From Phytopythium helicoides (lineage: Eukaryota; Oomycota; Peronosporomycetes; Pythiales; Pythiaceae): DNA of 64,000 nt. Each line of letters starts with the position of its first letter. Positions within the stretch are counted from its first letter, which is position 1. The notes below the pieces were generated by a model that saw nothing but the letters and a program-made list of their open reading frames with translations, ran no database searches and was not told the origin of the DNA. The position numbers and the translations under genes were made by a program. Below, one piece after another: positions 42,275 to 53,906 of the stretch. Location of the stretch: contig JANFNE010000011.1 in the NCBI GenBank assembly GCA_024867545.1, forward strand, positions 1,116,001-1,180,000, written 5' to 3'.

Positions 42275-42966
42275 AGTGGGAACTTTGAAAATGTCTGGTC
42301 ACGCACTTTTCGAGGAGTCTCGACCCATGTTTGGCGCTCTTCGCTTTCTTGCTGCTGCGACTGGTCGATTTCCACTCTACTGCGGATGCAACCTCGGAGC
42401 TGCTGAGACGACCGGATCGACCGCTGGCGCTCCACATTCTCCAAGAAAGCCATTAACTTCTTGAAGTTTTTATGCTCGGCGATAAACTCGGCGCTCTGCT
42501 CATCGTCCTTGCCAGTGAAGATGGACCCGTACCGCCACAAGTGTCCTTGGTTACGCTCGACAAACTCCTGCGCGATAAGTAGCCGGCCTGCTCGCTGGCG
42601 TAGGGTCAGCAGTTCCATATCGCTCAGTTCCGACGTTGGTCGTGCACCTGGCTCAGTCACTCGTCGAGCGACCATGGCGTCCAGAAACTTGGCGAGCCGC
42701 AGCTCTCTGGCATCCACGATACCGTCTCCGTCGATATCGTACCCGCCATGATTGCGAGCGGCTGTCGATCGCCGCGTGTCTCGATTCGGCAGCACTGCGC
42801 TGCTCGACAGCGAGCGCGGAAGTGTCCTCGGCTTCGCAAGCGTGGACGCCGCCGACTGCTCGAGCACATCCGAGACGTTGGCTCCCAGGAACCTCCATCG
42901 GTTGGAGCTGCCGCTCTGCAGCTTGCGCACGCGCTTGCCCTTGGCGCGGCCGTCGAGTCCGCTCAT
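42115..42966 (-). pseudogene. Truncated right-arm copy of the EF-hand gene, fused to oxidase sequence
   Basis: The first 231 codons from the ATG at 42966 equal the left copy except one P-to-Q change next to the break. They hold only the first EF-hand and its following block. After ...SKFPL the frame runs 53 codons into the inverted oxidase exon, out of frame, and stops at 42115. It may still be transcribed because its upstream region is intact, giving a 283-aa chimera. Confidence 0.88.
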
Positions 42967-44449
42967 GGACGTCAGCGGCTGCCGCAACTGCGCAAACCGC
43001 CGGGACGCGCGCCTCGCTCGCTGCGCAATCAGCTCGCAGCAGGGACTTTGATGCCTCGCCGCGAGCGAGCGCCTCGCATACTCACGAGCCCCAGCCACCC
43101 ACCGGCCTCCGCGGCGTCCTGAACCCTGACCGCGGCCTTATGCTGCGCGTCTGGGCCGCCGAGCAGGTCGACGCCAGCAATCGGCGGCGCGTAAGCCGTC
43201 GACAGGCCTCGCTTGCTCGTCCGCCGCGCTATTCGTGGCGACGGATGCGGCGCGCGGCTTTACAAGATCCGAAGCAGCGGAGCCGGATCAGGTGTCGACC
43301 ATCATTCGCGTAGTATGGCGCGCTGTATGCGGGCGAAAGACACGCACGAAAAAGGCCGGCGGAACGCGCATGTTGAAGTTGAAGGGGTACACGAGCGTAA
43401 CCACCCACGTCTATGACACACGCGACGGGGCAGAGCGCGCTGAAACACGCATGTTGACAAGGAAACGTCACGGCTCGGCGATTCGCTCGTATCGTACCGT
43501 ATACCGTACGGTACCGTACGGTGCTTGCGAACGCGCTCGCTGTATGTACCGTAGTTTTCCTGTGCGGCTCTGATCTGCTGCCAGCGCCTGCCATGCTCCT
43601 GCATGCGTGCGCGCAAGCTGCTTCCAAACGCATGGTGCTTCCAAATGCGCGGTGGCGAAAATGCGCGGTGGCGAAAATGCGCGGTGGCGAAATGCGCGGT
43701 GGCAAATGCGTCGTGTCGTGTGGGCTTCTTGTCGAGTGCATGGTGGGCGTCGGTTGCAAGCAACAACAGAAAGTATTGCGGTGGTGGCGAGCAATCGAGT
43801 CATACTGTACGGCAGGCAGGGTCTGGCGGACTGCGTGGCTCTGTGCTTGCACATCTGCGCGAGCCAACGGGAGCTCACTCCAGGCAGCCAGCCGACCATC
43901 ACTGCGGTCGCAATGCTGCTGCGCTGCGCGCGTGTACCAGTATGGGTCAGCGCAATCGGAGTCGGAGTGGGGATCCCAAATGTACGGTACGCTGCAACGC
44001 AGTGCTAGACCCGGTTGCATCCGATCGTCGAATGCAGTAGCACGTCAAGGCCCCGGCGGGTTACCCACCACGCCCGCGCAGTGCCCCCCTGGGGTCGAAT
44101 GCTCCGGCTGGTTTGACAGGAGGCGGCCGGATACTTTTCCGAGAGCGGGAGAGCCCATACTCTCCCCAAGTCACCCGCAGATGGACGCTTTCTAACCGAC
44201 CGGGCCATCCGCAACCCATGACGCGCGCGCGTCACGTAGGGTACGCGCCGTCCGCGCTCGCCAATAGACATGCAGCGCCGCAACGGCCGAGCCCGGAGCT
44301 CCTGCGTCACCTTGGAGGCGCTTCAAGGCGGCGGGCGTGGGCGCTCGCAGGTCGGCAATGCTCACTTCCCAATTGGCTCCGGCCCGCCCAAGCGTCCGCT
44401 TCCCCCGCCAGCCCCCGCCGCTCCCCCGCTCCCGCTCCCCCCGCACGCC
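42967..44449. promoter_or_regulatory. Bidirectional promoter region EF-hand fragment / PEPCK (right arm)
   Basis: Reverse-complement counterpart of 36938-38421 with the palindrome at 43503-43522 and the minisatellite at about 43639-43712. Small differences from the left arm: minisatellite spacers, a few-base indel near 43800, single substitutions. No gene is called here. Confidence 0.5.
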
Positions 44450-46051
44450 ATGGCGCAGCACGAGACCACGACCGCGGCGCTCAACCTGGGCGCCATCGGC
44501 ATCGAGAACGACTGCACCGTGTTCCACAACCTGACGTACGAGCAGCTCGCCGACCACGAGCGCCGCTTCAACGAGGGATCGTTCGTGCAAAATGGCACGT
44601 TCGCCGTCGACACGGGCAAGTTCACGGGCCGCTCGCCCAAGGACAAGTTCATCGTCAAGCAGGCGCCGTCGCAGGACAACGTCTGGTGGGGATCGGTCAA
44701 CCAGCCGGCGCGCCCCGAGGTCTTCGACGTGCTGCTCAACAAGGCCACCAAGTACTTCAGCTCGGTCGACCGCATGTACGTGTTCGACGGCTACTGCGGC
44801 GTGAACGAGAAGTCGCGCCTCAAGGTGCGCATCGTCACGGAGCTGGCCTGGCAGCACCACTTCGTCACCAACATGTTCATCCGGCCCGAGTTCAAGGACA
44901 TCGCCAGCAACTTCTCGGCCGACTTCACCATCATCAACGCCTGCAAGATCGTCGACGAGGACTGGAAGGAGCACGGACTGCACTCGGAGGTGTTCGTCAT
45001 CTTCAACATTGAGAAGCACATGGCCATCATCGGCGGCACCTTCTACGGTGGCGAGATGAAGAAGGGCATCTTCTCCATGATGAACTACTACCTGCCGCTC
45101 AAGGGCGTCATGTCGATGCACGCGTCGGCCAACATCGGCCGCGGCGGCGACACGGCCATCTTCTTCGGCCTCTCGGGCACCGGCAAGACGACGCTGTCGG
45201 CCGACCCCAAGCGCGAGCTCATCGGTGATGATGAGCACGGCTGGGACGACGAGGGCGTGTTCAACTTCGAGGGCGGCTGCTACGCCAAGACGATCGACCT
45301 GAGCGCCGAGAACGAGCCCGACATTTTCAACGCCATCCGCCCCAACGCCATGCTCGAGAACGTCTGGATCGACGACAACAACGTGCCGGACTACTTCAAC
45401 TCGAGCAAGACGGAGAACGGCCGCGTGTCGTACCCCATCTACCACATCCCGCACCACCAGCCCAACTCGCGCGGCAACCACCCGAACGCCGTCATCTTCC
45501 TGACGTGCGACGCGTACGGCGTGCTGCCGCCCGTGGCCAAGCTGTCGGCCGGCCAGGCGCAGTACCACTTCCTCTCGGGCTACACGGCCAAGGTCGCGGG
45601 CACGGAGCGTGGCATCACGGAGCCGCAGGCCACCTTCTCGACGTGCTTCGGCGCCGCCTTCATGACGCTGCACCCGACCAAGTACGCCGACCTGCTCAAG
45701 AAGAAGCTCGAGGAGCACAACACGCACGTGTACCTCATCAACACGGGCTGGAGCGGCGGCGCCTACGGTGTGGGCAAGCGCATGAAGCTTGCGTTCACGC
45801 GCAAGTGCGTGGATGCCGTGCTGGACGGCAGCATCAACTCGTCCACGTTCGTGGAGGACCCGCTGTTCGGCTTTCAGATCCCCACGACGGTCGAGGGCGT
45901 GCCGTCGGAGATCCTGATCCCCAAGAACTCGTGGACCGACAAGGCCGCGTTCGACGCCACGGCGCTCAAGCTCGCGCAGTCGTTCAAGGACAACTTCAAG
46001 GAGTTCATCGTGCCTGGCAACGACCTGTCGGTGCACGGCCCGCGCGTCTAA
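44450..46051 (+). CDS. PCK1: ATP-dependent phosphoenolpyruvate carboxykinase, copy 2
   Basis: Same 533-aa protein as copy 1, with all motifs ([29 protein letters not shown]) unchanged. It has the full upstream and downstream regions of copy 1 within the repeat arm, so both copies are probably expressed. Near-perfect identity at synonymous sites, compared with the more diverged arm edges, points to recent duplication or to ongoing gene conversion between the arms. Confidence 0.96.
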   Translation: MAQHETTTAALNLGAIGIENDCTVFHNLTYEQLADHERRFNEGSFVQNGTFAVDTGKFTGRSPKDKFIVKQAPSQDNVWWGSVNQPARPEVFDVLLNKATKYFSSVDRMYVFDGYCGVNEKSRLKVRIVTELAWQHHFVTNMFIRPEFKDIASNFSADFTIINACKIVDEDWKEHGLHSEVFVIFNIEKHMAIIGGTFYGGEMKKGIFSMMNYYLPLKGVMSMHASANIGRGGDTAIFFGLSGTGKTTLSADPKRELIGDDEHGWDDEGVFNFEGGCYAKTIDLSAENEPDIFNAIRPNAMLENVWIDDNNVPDYFNSSKTENGRVSYPIYHIPHHQPNSRGNHPNAVIFLTCDAYGVLPPVAKLSAGQAQYHFLSGYTAKVAGTERGITEPQATFSTCFGAAFMTLHPTKYADLLKKKLEEHNTHVYLINTGWSGGAYGVGKRMKLAFTRKCVDAVLDGSINSSTFVEDPLFGFQIPTTVEGVPSEILIPKNSWTDKAAFDATALKLAQSFKDNFKEFIVPGNDLSVHGPRV

Positions 46052-46547
46052 GCGAGTGTGCGATGCGATGCGATGCAATGTCGTTGAGCAGGCAGACTCC
46101 TGTTGTCCCAGCTGCTTCACTTCCTCGTTTGTCCTGCCACCGGCAGTCATGTCTTTGCTTCGTGAAAAGCCCCAAGAAGAGAAAAACAGAAAACACACCA
46201 ATCGACTCCGCCACCACCATGGAGGAGCATCAAGTAATATATTCCTCGCATGAAATGTTGCCGTTGCTCCGTGCTGATCGCTTGTTTGTGTATTGATCGA
46301 GATGAGCTCTACAAAAGTGTCGTTCTCGCTACTTCATACGAGAGTAAGTGTGCATGCAAGGAGAGTTAGATGAGTTTCTGACTGTGCTTCTGGCTTCAAT
46401 CGTGGCATTTGGTTGTCGGTTGTGCTGCTGTTGTGTTCGATGTGAAGCGAAAGAGCCGGCGTTGGCTTCACAGACACCACTTGAACTCCTGAAATGCTTG
46501 ATAGACCCAAACACGAAAATACTGAGGAAACCCCGAATCGCCCCAAG
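46052..46547. other. 3' region behind PEPCK copy 2, inside the right arm
   Basis: Counterpart of 34847-35335. Identical or almost so up to about 46350, then increasingly diverged towards the outer edge (an inserted stretch near 46480-46500, several substitutions). No gene is seen. Confidence 0.5.
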
Positions 46548-46603
46548 TCATCCCTGATGTCCTTGTGAGCGCAGCCACTTGAATTGGAACGTGAAATCAG
46601 CTC
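46548..46603 (-). pseudogene. Orphan last exon of the membrane protein gene (copy C relative)
   Basis: 56 nt encoding GADFTFQFKWLRSQGHQG and stop, equal in peptide to the last exon of copy C (34791-34846). Only about 15 bp of the preceding intron are present before homology ends (about 46618), and the acceptor is AAG here instead of TAG. There is no upstream exon, so it is a passenger of the inverted duplication. Confidence 0.9.
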
Positions 46604-46765
46604 CTTGACAACCAAAACTTTGCAAAACTTTGCAATTCTGGTTGAAGTGAAGATATGTGGGCCACATACAATCCGTTCCTTTTCCCACCAATCACGAAGC
46701 TCTATTGACACAGTTTTCCACCAATGGTCATTCGCCAGTTGAGTGCCAAAGTGACCAGCAACGCC

Positions 46766-48232
46766 ATGGAGCAGCGAGGTGATGGCGCCGCCCTCGAGCG
46801 CGCGCTGGACGCTCTGGAGGGCTCGATGCTCGCGCAGCTGCTGGAGGTACTCGTGACCTTCACTCCTCCCATCGATGGCGAGCGCCGTGCGGCTCTCCTG
46901 GCCGAACCTGCGCGTCTAGAGGCGCTTTTCGCGGTCGCAGACGCCGGCGACTTCGCCCGAGCTCATCGGCAGAGCGTCCGCGTGATCAAGGAGCTGTGTC
47001 GCGTGGCCATGCGCCACGTCACCGCAGTTGGAGCGCGCCCTGGAGATGCAGCGAGCTTCTTGCAACTGGATGAGGCGCTGTGCTGCCTGCTCAAGCCTGT
47101 GGCCAAGTTTGCAGACCGCGTTGCTGAAGTCCCAGAGCTGCGAAGAGACAAGGAGCTCGTGCGGTGGCTGCCGTTCGCGCTGTGCGCCGCCAGCTTCGTG
47201 GCTTGTGGGAAGCTCCCGGCAAGCGACCTCATGGCAAGTGCAGATATTGCAGCAAGAATATTTTCCACGGGCAGTGCACTCGCTGGGGTTGAGGACGTTG
47301 AGAGCGTGCTAGCCAAGTACGTGACACAAGTGGTGGCGCTGAGCAGCCAGGGAGTGACCAAGGAGGATTGGGTGGAGCCAGAGTCTTTTCCCAAACACGT
47401 GCTGCTGTGGGTCATCACGCGAGTTTCATTTCCGCACCTTGGTGGGGACCTGCTCGGGCGGATCCTAGCACTCACGTTCCCACTCATCGACGACTTGCGC
47501 GACGAGACGCAAGTTGTGGGCGTCCAGATCCTGCGCCACATCGTGTTTAATGTGACCCCATCCGAGTTGCGGTGGTATAGCGACGTGCTACTCGAAGTGC
47601 TGCGCACGAGCCTTACTTCACGCAAGCCCTTGACGCTCGACTGGTTACTCGAGTGCCTCGCCGAGTCGCTCGCCAAAGTCTCGCCTCCAGGCGAAGTCAA
47701 GTTCTACGACCAGTTCCTACCACGGCTGCTCACCGATGTGAGCTTGTGCAATGACACACCTGTCCGGACTATCTACATTAGGCGCTTACGTCCGTTTGTA
47801 GAGCACATGGGAGCACCTCACAGCATACATCTCATCCGGTACTTACAGCCGCTTCTCAAGGTGCTCATCGCAAGCTTTGACGCCATCGACGTGACTCTGT
47901 TACTGGAAGCGCTAGAAACACTGCGCTTGACCGTGACAGGGGCCTGGCCTCGAATCCCGGCGCACACTGAAGAGATCCTTGTCGGAACCATGCGCGTCGT
48001 TGCGTACTGCGAGATGTTCGACGACCCTGCAAGCACTCACGCTCCGAGCCCTGAGCAGAAAGAGAAATTGCTATCGGCAAGCGAGGAAGTCTTGGCACTC
48101 CTATACGATCTTGATGGAGCCAACGTACTGTCCATGCTGCACACTATCGGTGCCGAGTGTAAAGGTCTCAAGAGCTTCACGGATGGCATTGCTAGTCGGC
48201 TAACAAAGAACACCAGCGATAGATCCGAGTGA
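46766..48232 (+). CDS. TTI2: TTI2-like protein (TELO2-interacting protein 2)
   Basis: Single exon, 488 aa from the ATG at 46766 (context GCCATGGAG; an in-frame ATG also lies at 46724). All-helical, Leu-rich HEAT-like sequence. The blocks LRDETQVVGVQILRHIVFNVTPSELRWYSDVLLEVLR and LLECLAESL resemble the conserved core of TTI2. TTI2 joins TELO2 and TTI1 in the TTT co-chaperone complex, which stabilises PIKK kinases (mTOR, ATM, ATR, DNA-PK) with Hsp90. Assignment rests on these blocks and on length (human about 508 aa). It begins about 150 bp outside the right repeat arm. Confidence 0.7.
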   Translation: MEQRGDGAALERALDALEGSMLAQLLEVLVTFTPPIDGERRAALLAEPARLEALFAVADAGDFARAHRQSVRVIKELCRVAMRHVTAVGARPGDAASFLQLDEALCCLLKPVAKFADRVAEVPELRRDKELVRWLPFALCAASFVACGKLPASDLMASADIAARIFSTGSALAGVEDVESVLAKYVTQVVALSSQGVTKEDWVEPESFPKHVLLWVITRVSFPHLGGDLLGRILALTFPLIDDLRDETQVVGVQILRHIVFNVTPSELRWYSDVLLEVLRTSLTSRKPLTLDWLLECLAESLAKVSPPGEVKFYDQFLPRLLTDVSLCNDTPVRTIYIRRLRPFVEHMGAPHSIHLIRYLQPLLKVLIASFDAIDVTLLLEALETLRLTVTGAWPRIPAHTEEILVGTMRVVAYCEMFDDPASTHAPSPEQKEKLLSASEEVLALLYDLDGANVLSMLHTIGAECKGLKSFTDGIASRLTKNTSDRSE

Positions 48233-48284
48233 AAACGTGACTTGTATTCATCAGTCAGTGTGTACTACCCTCTTCATCAAGTCT

Positions 48285-49102
48285 TCACTCCTTCGCAGGA
48301 CTCCGTGCTCCAGCGACCACCATGGAGCCCGAGCAACCTGCATTCGTGGGACTTACAGGGCCATTGCCAGTGAGCGCAGCCTCGAGCTCTTCAAAAGCTT
48401 GTTTCTGCAAGTGTTGTGTGCTGCGCAGGCGCTCAATGAGCTCTCGTTCGAGGCGTTCCATTTCCTGGACCTCGTGCTCGCGCTGGCGAAGCAACTGTTC
48501 TTCAGCGCGCACGCGCTCCAGTGCTCGCTCTTTTGAGGATTTTTCGACTTCTTGCTTTTGGGCGAGCTTTTTGACACGCAGCGCCTCCTTTTGGCTCTCA
48601 ATTTCCTCCTTTCGGCGAACGGCCTCGAGCAGTTCCTCGCGTTTGGCTCGGTCGGTCATCTCCTTCCACCGCTGCTTCTCCTCCTTGAGCTGTTGCGCCT
48701 CGCAACGCCGCGCCTCTGTTAGCTGCATTCCCATCTCTTTCTTCTTCTGGATACTGTCGATGCTCAGCACCAGCTCTCGTTTCGCCTGAATGGAGGCCTG
48801 CAACTCACGCTCAGCCAACTCGCGCATTTCACGCAACTCCGCTTGCGATCGCCCGTTATCAGCTCGTAGCTTCATGAGTTCTGCTGCGCGACGGCGTGTC
48901 TGCTCGATTTTCTTCCAGGCCTTTTCTTCCTCCGTCTTGAGTAGCGCAATGCGGTTGCGCAGCAACAACGCATCATGAGCAGCCTCCTGGCGGCGCTGCG
49001 GTAGGCAAATGCTCTTGAGCTTACATTGTGTGCGAAGCAAAGTGGAGGAATGATGGAACGCACCTGCTTGGCCTCGATGAGTTTGCTGGTTGGTGGCTCC
49101 AT
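48285..49102 (-). CDS. Coiled-coil protein, 257 aa
   Basis: Exon 49102-49064 (13 codons, MEPPTSKLIEAKQ) joins exon 49019-48285 across a 44-nt intron. Nearly the whole protein is a Glu/Arg/Lys/Gln-rich heptad-type helix (about 25-225), with a short Gly/Ser/Pro tail ending SPAKE. No other domain is present. Such proteins occur in flagellar axonemes and basal bodies, but nothing here identifies one. It is convergent with the TTI2-like gene 52 bp away. Confidence 0.75.
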
Positions 49103-49310
49103 GCTGTGAATTCCCCGTCTCCGCAAGTCTCTTCCAGCTTCACTTCCAGACTCAACACCACTTGGCTCCCAAATTTAGGGGATACCTGCAACGAAACTCC
49201 ACAAATGGGTCAATTTTGTTTTGCTTTGAAAAAGCAGCAACTTCGATTTGATATCATGGCACTCTCGGCGACCCTCGTCCTCTCTACTTACAACCATGTG
49301 TCCCAAGTTT

Positions 49311-52300
49311 CTACGATGGGATGGCGAAGGCTTCGTCACCGTCGACGACACTACCATTTGTACTGCCGTTCACCTCCATGCTCGATGCATACTTGCTTGC
49401 CAGCTCCAGGTCCGCCTTGAGCTGCTCCATGCCTGACGACAGCAGCTCCCACAAGTCAGGTGCTGCAGTCTGAGATGCTGCCAGGCGGTCCTCGTCCGGA
49501 AGCTCCGTATACTGGGAGAGCTGCTCCGTCAGCCGATGCGCACGCGCCGCCAGAACATTGTTCTCGGCCTGCAGTTCAGCGAGCTTCATGCGCAGTTCGT
49601 CATGAGCATCCGCGTCTTCGTGGCGTGCCATTATTGTGTGCTCGAGCTCTGCCTGCAAGGCGCCGTTCACTTCGTGCAGACGGCCAATCTCCATGTGCGC
49701 CTCCTCCTCAAGATGAAGAGCAAACCCTTCCGCGCTAGCGAGCTTCTCCTCGAGCTGGCCAACAGCATGTCGAGCGTCATCAAGTGCATGCTCAAGCTCC
49801 TTTGTGCGTTCTTCAAGAGCCTGACGCGAGTCTTGCTGTTCCATGCACAGAGCGCGAAGCCGCTCCGTTTCTTGAGCGAGCGCGTTTTTCTCGTTTTGAG
49901 TATGGCTCGCTAGCTCATGAACAGTGCGCAGCTCCTCGCGTGACTTGGCAACCTCCGCTGTTAGTGCACGCTGCTGATCCTGATTAGCGTGCTGCGCACG
50001 CTTCAACTCTTCAATCTCATGCTGGGCGCTCTCCTTTTCGCTCTTGCTACGCGTCATTGCCGCTTCAAATTGCTCGCGCACGTGTTCAACCTCTGCAACA
50101 AGCGAGAGGTTCTTCTTGGTGAGAGCCTCCAGCTGCGTCTGAACTGCGCGCTGCTCGTTACCAGCACGCTCTGCTTGCTGTTCGAGTGACGAAATCTTAG
50201 CGCGAGCTTTGTCAAGAGTAGAGGAGAGCTCCTCATTTTCGCGCTGCATGTCCGAAGCTGACAAGTTTGCACGCTCCGCATTCGCTGCTGCTTGCGCACG
50301 CGCAATTTCCAATTGCTCGCGTTCACGATGGACAGACTCCAGCTTCTGTGAAAGCTGGTCGTTATTCTGCTTCAATTGTTCTGCAATCGCATTTTGATGC
50401 TGGAGCTGCTGCTCAAGATGGTTGAGTTCACCACGCAGTGCTTGCACGTCGAGGGCTGCTCGCTTCTGATCCTCGGCAACTTGTTTGAGCGATTCACACT
50501 CGGCGTTAGCCGACTCAAGTTGCGACTTGCACTGGAGAAGTTCCTCTTCAACGACCTCAAGGCGCTCTTGCAGCTCCATCGACGATTCCATGCTTTCCTG
50601 GTTGACTTCGTGCAGATTCTGGATCTGTTGCTCGAGAGACAGCTTCTCGGCCACAAGCGCGTTCTTTGCCTCCGCAAGTTCCCGGGAGAGGCGTTGCTCA
50701 AGTTCATTCAAAGCTGTCGCTTTCTCATCAACTGCCGCTTGCTTCTCCGCGGTAAGCGCAGTGAGCTCCTGTCGCAAACGCTCGTACTTGATTGACGCCT
50801 CTTCCTCGATTTGCTGTTTTTCACTCGCGAGTGTGGCTAGTTCATGACGAGCTCGCTCCAACTTCGCTGCCACTCCTTCTTCGACCTGTTGCTTTTCTGA
50901 AAGCACAGAAAGAAGTGCAGCCTTAGCACCAGCGAGCTCAGCTTGCAAGTTTGCAACTGCTGCATTTGCCTGCTCCAGTTGTTGCTGTACTTCCTGAGCC
51001 GCTGCATTCTTATCACTCGTCGCACCCTCAAACCGCTCTTTCCATTCTTCCACCTCCATGCCAAGGCGAAGATTGGCACTCTCTGCCTCGGCAAACTCTT
51101 GCTGCATTTCTTGAAGATCGCCCTTAGCCCGTGATAGCTCCAGCTCCAGAGACTTCACGCGAACGCTTGTCTCTTGCGCCTGGGAGTCCCCACTTGCGCG
51201 AAGCTCGATCAATTCTTGCTCCATCGCCTGCAGTGCGCTCTCCCTCTCATTTTTGTCAGCGTTCACAGCCTCCAGCTGGTCCAAAAGTTCTTGCTGTGCG
51301 TTCTGAAGACGAGTGAGCTCAGCCTCGAGAGAACGCACTTGATCATTGCCGCGAGCTGTAGCATCTTGCTGCTCAGACTCGAGTTGCTGCTTTAAGTTCT
51401 CGATCTCTTGAGTCAATTGGGAGCTCGATTCGCGGAGCTGCTCAATATAAGCTGTTGCCTCGTTTAGGTCGAGGGTCAGCTGTGTCATCGTGCCATCGTC
51501 AATTTGCTTCACCTCAACGAGTTGGTTGTGGAGTTCCTTCAGCTGCTCATACTCGTGCGTGAGCGCAGCATAGTTATTGTCGAGTTCCATGATGTGCTGT
51601 TCGCGGTCCTGGAGTGCTTGCTGAAGTGTCATCAGCTCCTCTTGGTAGCTTGACTCGCGGTCATGGTCATGGTCATGGTCATGCATATTATCGACATTGC
51701 CATTCGCGAACAGTGAGTCACCAGCTGGAACGAGGATCGCATCATCGTCATCGTCCTCTCCGACGGCACTTCCGCTAGCTGTCAGAAGTTTGTATTGTTC
51801 CTCAAGCCAAGTGTTGCGGTTGCTCAAATGTAAATTTAGTTCCATCGCATCTGACAACTCACGCTGCGCAGCCTCAGCTTGATCAGTTAGCATACGGATC
51901 GTGTTGCTCTCCCATCCAGCCCTAGCGTATCCAAAAAGTCACGGATGAGTCACCACTCACCACATCATCGCCAAAGATCCGTAAAAATACTTACGTTGGA
52001 TCGTCGTTCAGGGATACCTCGCTAACACCAAAGTCAGTTGCCACGGAATCAGTGTTGCTTTGCGAGGTAGTCAATGCCTCCGTCTTCTCCGCCAACTGTT
52101 GGCGCAGAAGCTCAAGTTGATGCTCAAGATCGTCGACATGGGCTTGAAGAGCGGACTGATCGGCCTGTGGAGGCTGCTGGAAAGCGACTTGACTTGCCGC
52201 CGTGGCAGCTGACAGCTGCGCAATCTGTTGCTTCAAGTCTTCGTTGTGCTGCCAGAGCCCCGCACAATCGTGTTTGTAATCCTCCAGCTCTTGCTGAAGC

Positions 52301-53476
52301 TGATGGATTTTGTCGTCTTGTTCGCGTTTGAGAGTCACAAGCTCATCTACACGGGTCTGAAGCAGCTCAGATGCATCATATTGGGCACTCGAGGAAAGCT
52401 GGACCTGTTGCTCGAGCTGCTCGTTCGTCGCAGTCAGCTTCTCCACTTCCTCATTCAAGGTATTTTGCTTTGCTGAGGCATCCTGCAAAGCTTCCTGGCT
52501 TTCCTTGAGCTGCTCAGTTTTGTCAGCCAATTGAGCTTCGAGTGCGTCGCGCGCATCGGTCAACGATTCCACGAGCTCGTCTTTCTCTTCCAACTGCTTC
52601 TGGAATGAAGCTGCAGCAGTTTCTTGCGCAAGGCTGCACATCGGCAGTCAGCATCGAATTGCAGAAAATGTTGACGATGCATACACACCTTTCAGCGTTT
52701 TCCGCCTGTTCCTTGGCTCGCTGGCACTCGTCCATCAACTCCTGGACACGCTCCTCGAATTCGGCTTTGATTTTCTCCAGCTCATCATCCTTCGCACTGA
52801 GCGCATCCTTGCATTCCTTGAGCTCGCGGTCCTTTTGCTGGATCTCCGCCTCGAGCTGGCCTTTTACATTAGTGAGCGCATCGCTGTCGGTTGCTGATTA
52901 GAAACACGTCACGCACGATTAGCCGAATAGAAGACGCTACATACCGCATGTCCGTGGCATCTTGCAAGCGCTCGAGCAGCATCGGGTCGGACGCAAACTC
53001 CATCTTGTACTGCAGCTGCACGTTCTGGTCCTTGAGGTCCTCGATCTGGCGCTCCAGGTCGCGGATCTGAACCTGCAGCCTCGCGCGCTCCTTCTCCATC
53101 TGCACCCTCCAGTCAGCCCCATGCGCCCGCCACTCGCTCCTCCTCCTGTCCAGCAATCGGCGCGCACCGTGTCGACGAGCGTCTTCTTCTCGAACTCGTG
53201 CTCGCCCACCTTGACCATGAGGCGGTTCATGCGCTTGAGCAGCATGGCCATGGCCGACTGGTCCTCGTCCTCGTCGGCCTCGAACGTCGAGCGCGCCGCC
53301 GACGCCCGGCGCTCGGCCCCGCGGCTCGAGCCGGGAGGCGACGGCGTCATGGGCGCCGTGGACGCCGGCGACGGAGGCACCGCGGGCTTGGGCTCGCCCT
53401 GAGCCGGGGTCTGCGGCTGCGCGTCGGCCGCGGCGAGCTCGGGCTCGTCCTGCTCGCCGAACAGCACCGTCCACAT
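49311..53476 (-). CDS. Long coiled-coil protein (golgin/tether-like), 1,302 aa
   Basis: Five exons: 53476-53168, 53099-52945, 52883-52689, 52633-51995, 51921-49311; 3,909 nt. A Pro/Ala-rich, partly acidic N-terminus (MWTVLFGEQDEPE, about 1-75) precedes continuous coiled coil to about residue 1,240. A short break around 530-570 contains an Asp run and an HDHDHDHD stretch encoded by a hexamer repeat near 51661-51684. The C-terminus has a compact segment (DLWELLSSGMEQLKADLELA) and ends AFAIPS. Length, acidic ends and heptads resemble golgins or centrosomal/flagellar scaffolds; no GRIP or other targeting domain is recognised. Confidence 0.8.
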
Positions 53477-53906
53477 GCTCCGTGCGCGTCTGGGGCTCGG
53501 CGTAGAGGCGGCGGCGGGTAACTCAGCTCGCCTTTCTCGGCAGCTTCGTTGCTTTGTTGTCGACAGCTCAGAGGGAGCCGCGGAGGCGCGCGGCAAAAGT
53601 CAGTGTACGGTTTGGGGGAGGCGCACAAGTTTGTACCCCCCTTTTTTGGGACCTCTGGAAATGGATTCGAGGACTGGGAGAGAGAATACGGCGTGTCGAA
53701 CTTAACCGACAGTACCGGTTACGAAGGCTCCGGTCGCCGGAACCAATCAACCAACCAGCAAGACTTGCGGCAAAGGCCGCGAGCGTCAGTCGTCCAGCGG
53801 AGCGCTTCCCAGTGGAGCAGCCCAGCAGCAGCAGCAGTAGTAGCCACAGCAGCAGCCTCGTGCTCGTCACCTCGTCCTGCACGCGGCCCGCGGAGCTACA
53901 GCGACC
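53477..53906. promoter_or_regulatory. Divergent region between the coiled-coil gene and NOG1
   Basis: About 430 bp between start codons that point apart; it should hold both promoters. A CCAAT-like motif (AACCAATCAACCAACCAG near 53740-53760) and a run of CAGCAG/TAGTAG triplets near 53830-53850 are the only notable elements. Confidence 0.4.

Larger units (their letters stand above)
42275..46618 (-). repeat. Right arm of the large inverted repeat
   Basis: Reverse complement of 34777-39113. Contains the cut EF-hand copy, the divergent promoter region, PEPCK copy 2, and an orphan last exon of the membrane gene at its outer edge. The arms are separated by 3.16 kb. No transposase gene, no target-site duplication and no terminal motif is visible at the arm ends. 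Confidence 0.95.

Noticed and set aside
34777..46618. Inverted repeat as a transposon with long terminal repeats
   Set aside because: No transposase or integrase frame, no terminal consensus, no target-site duplication; the content is host genes and one boundary falls within a host intron.
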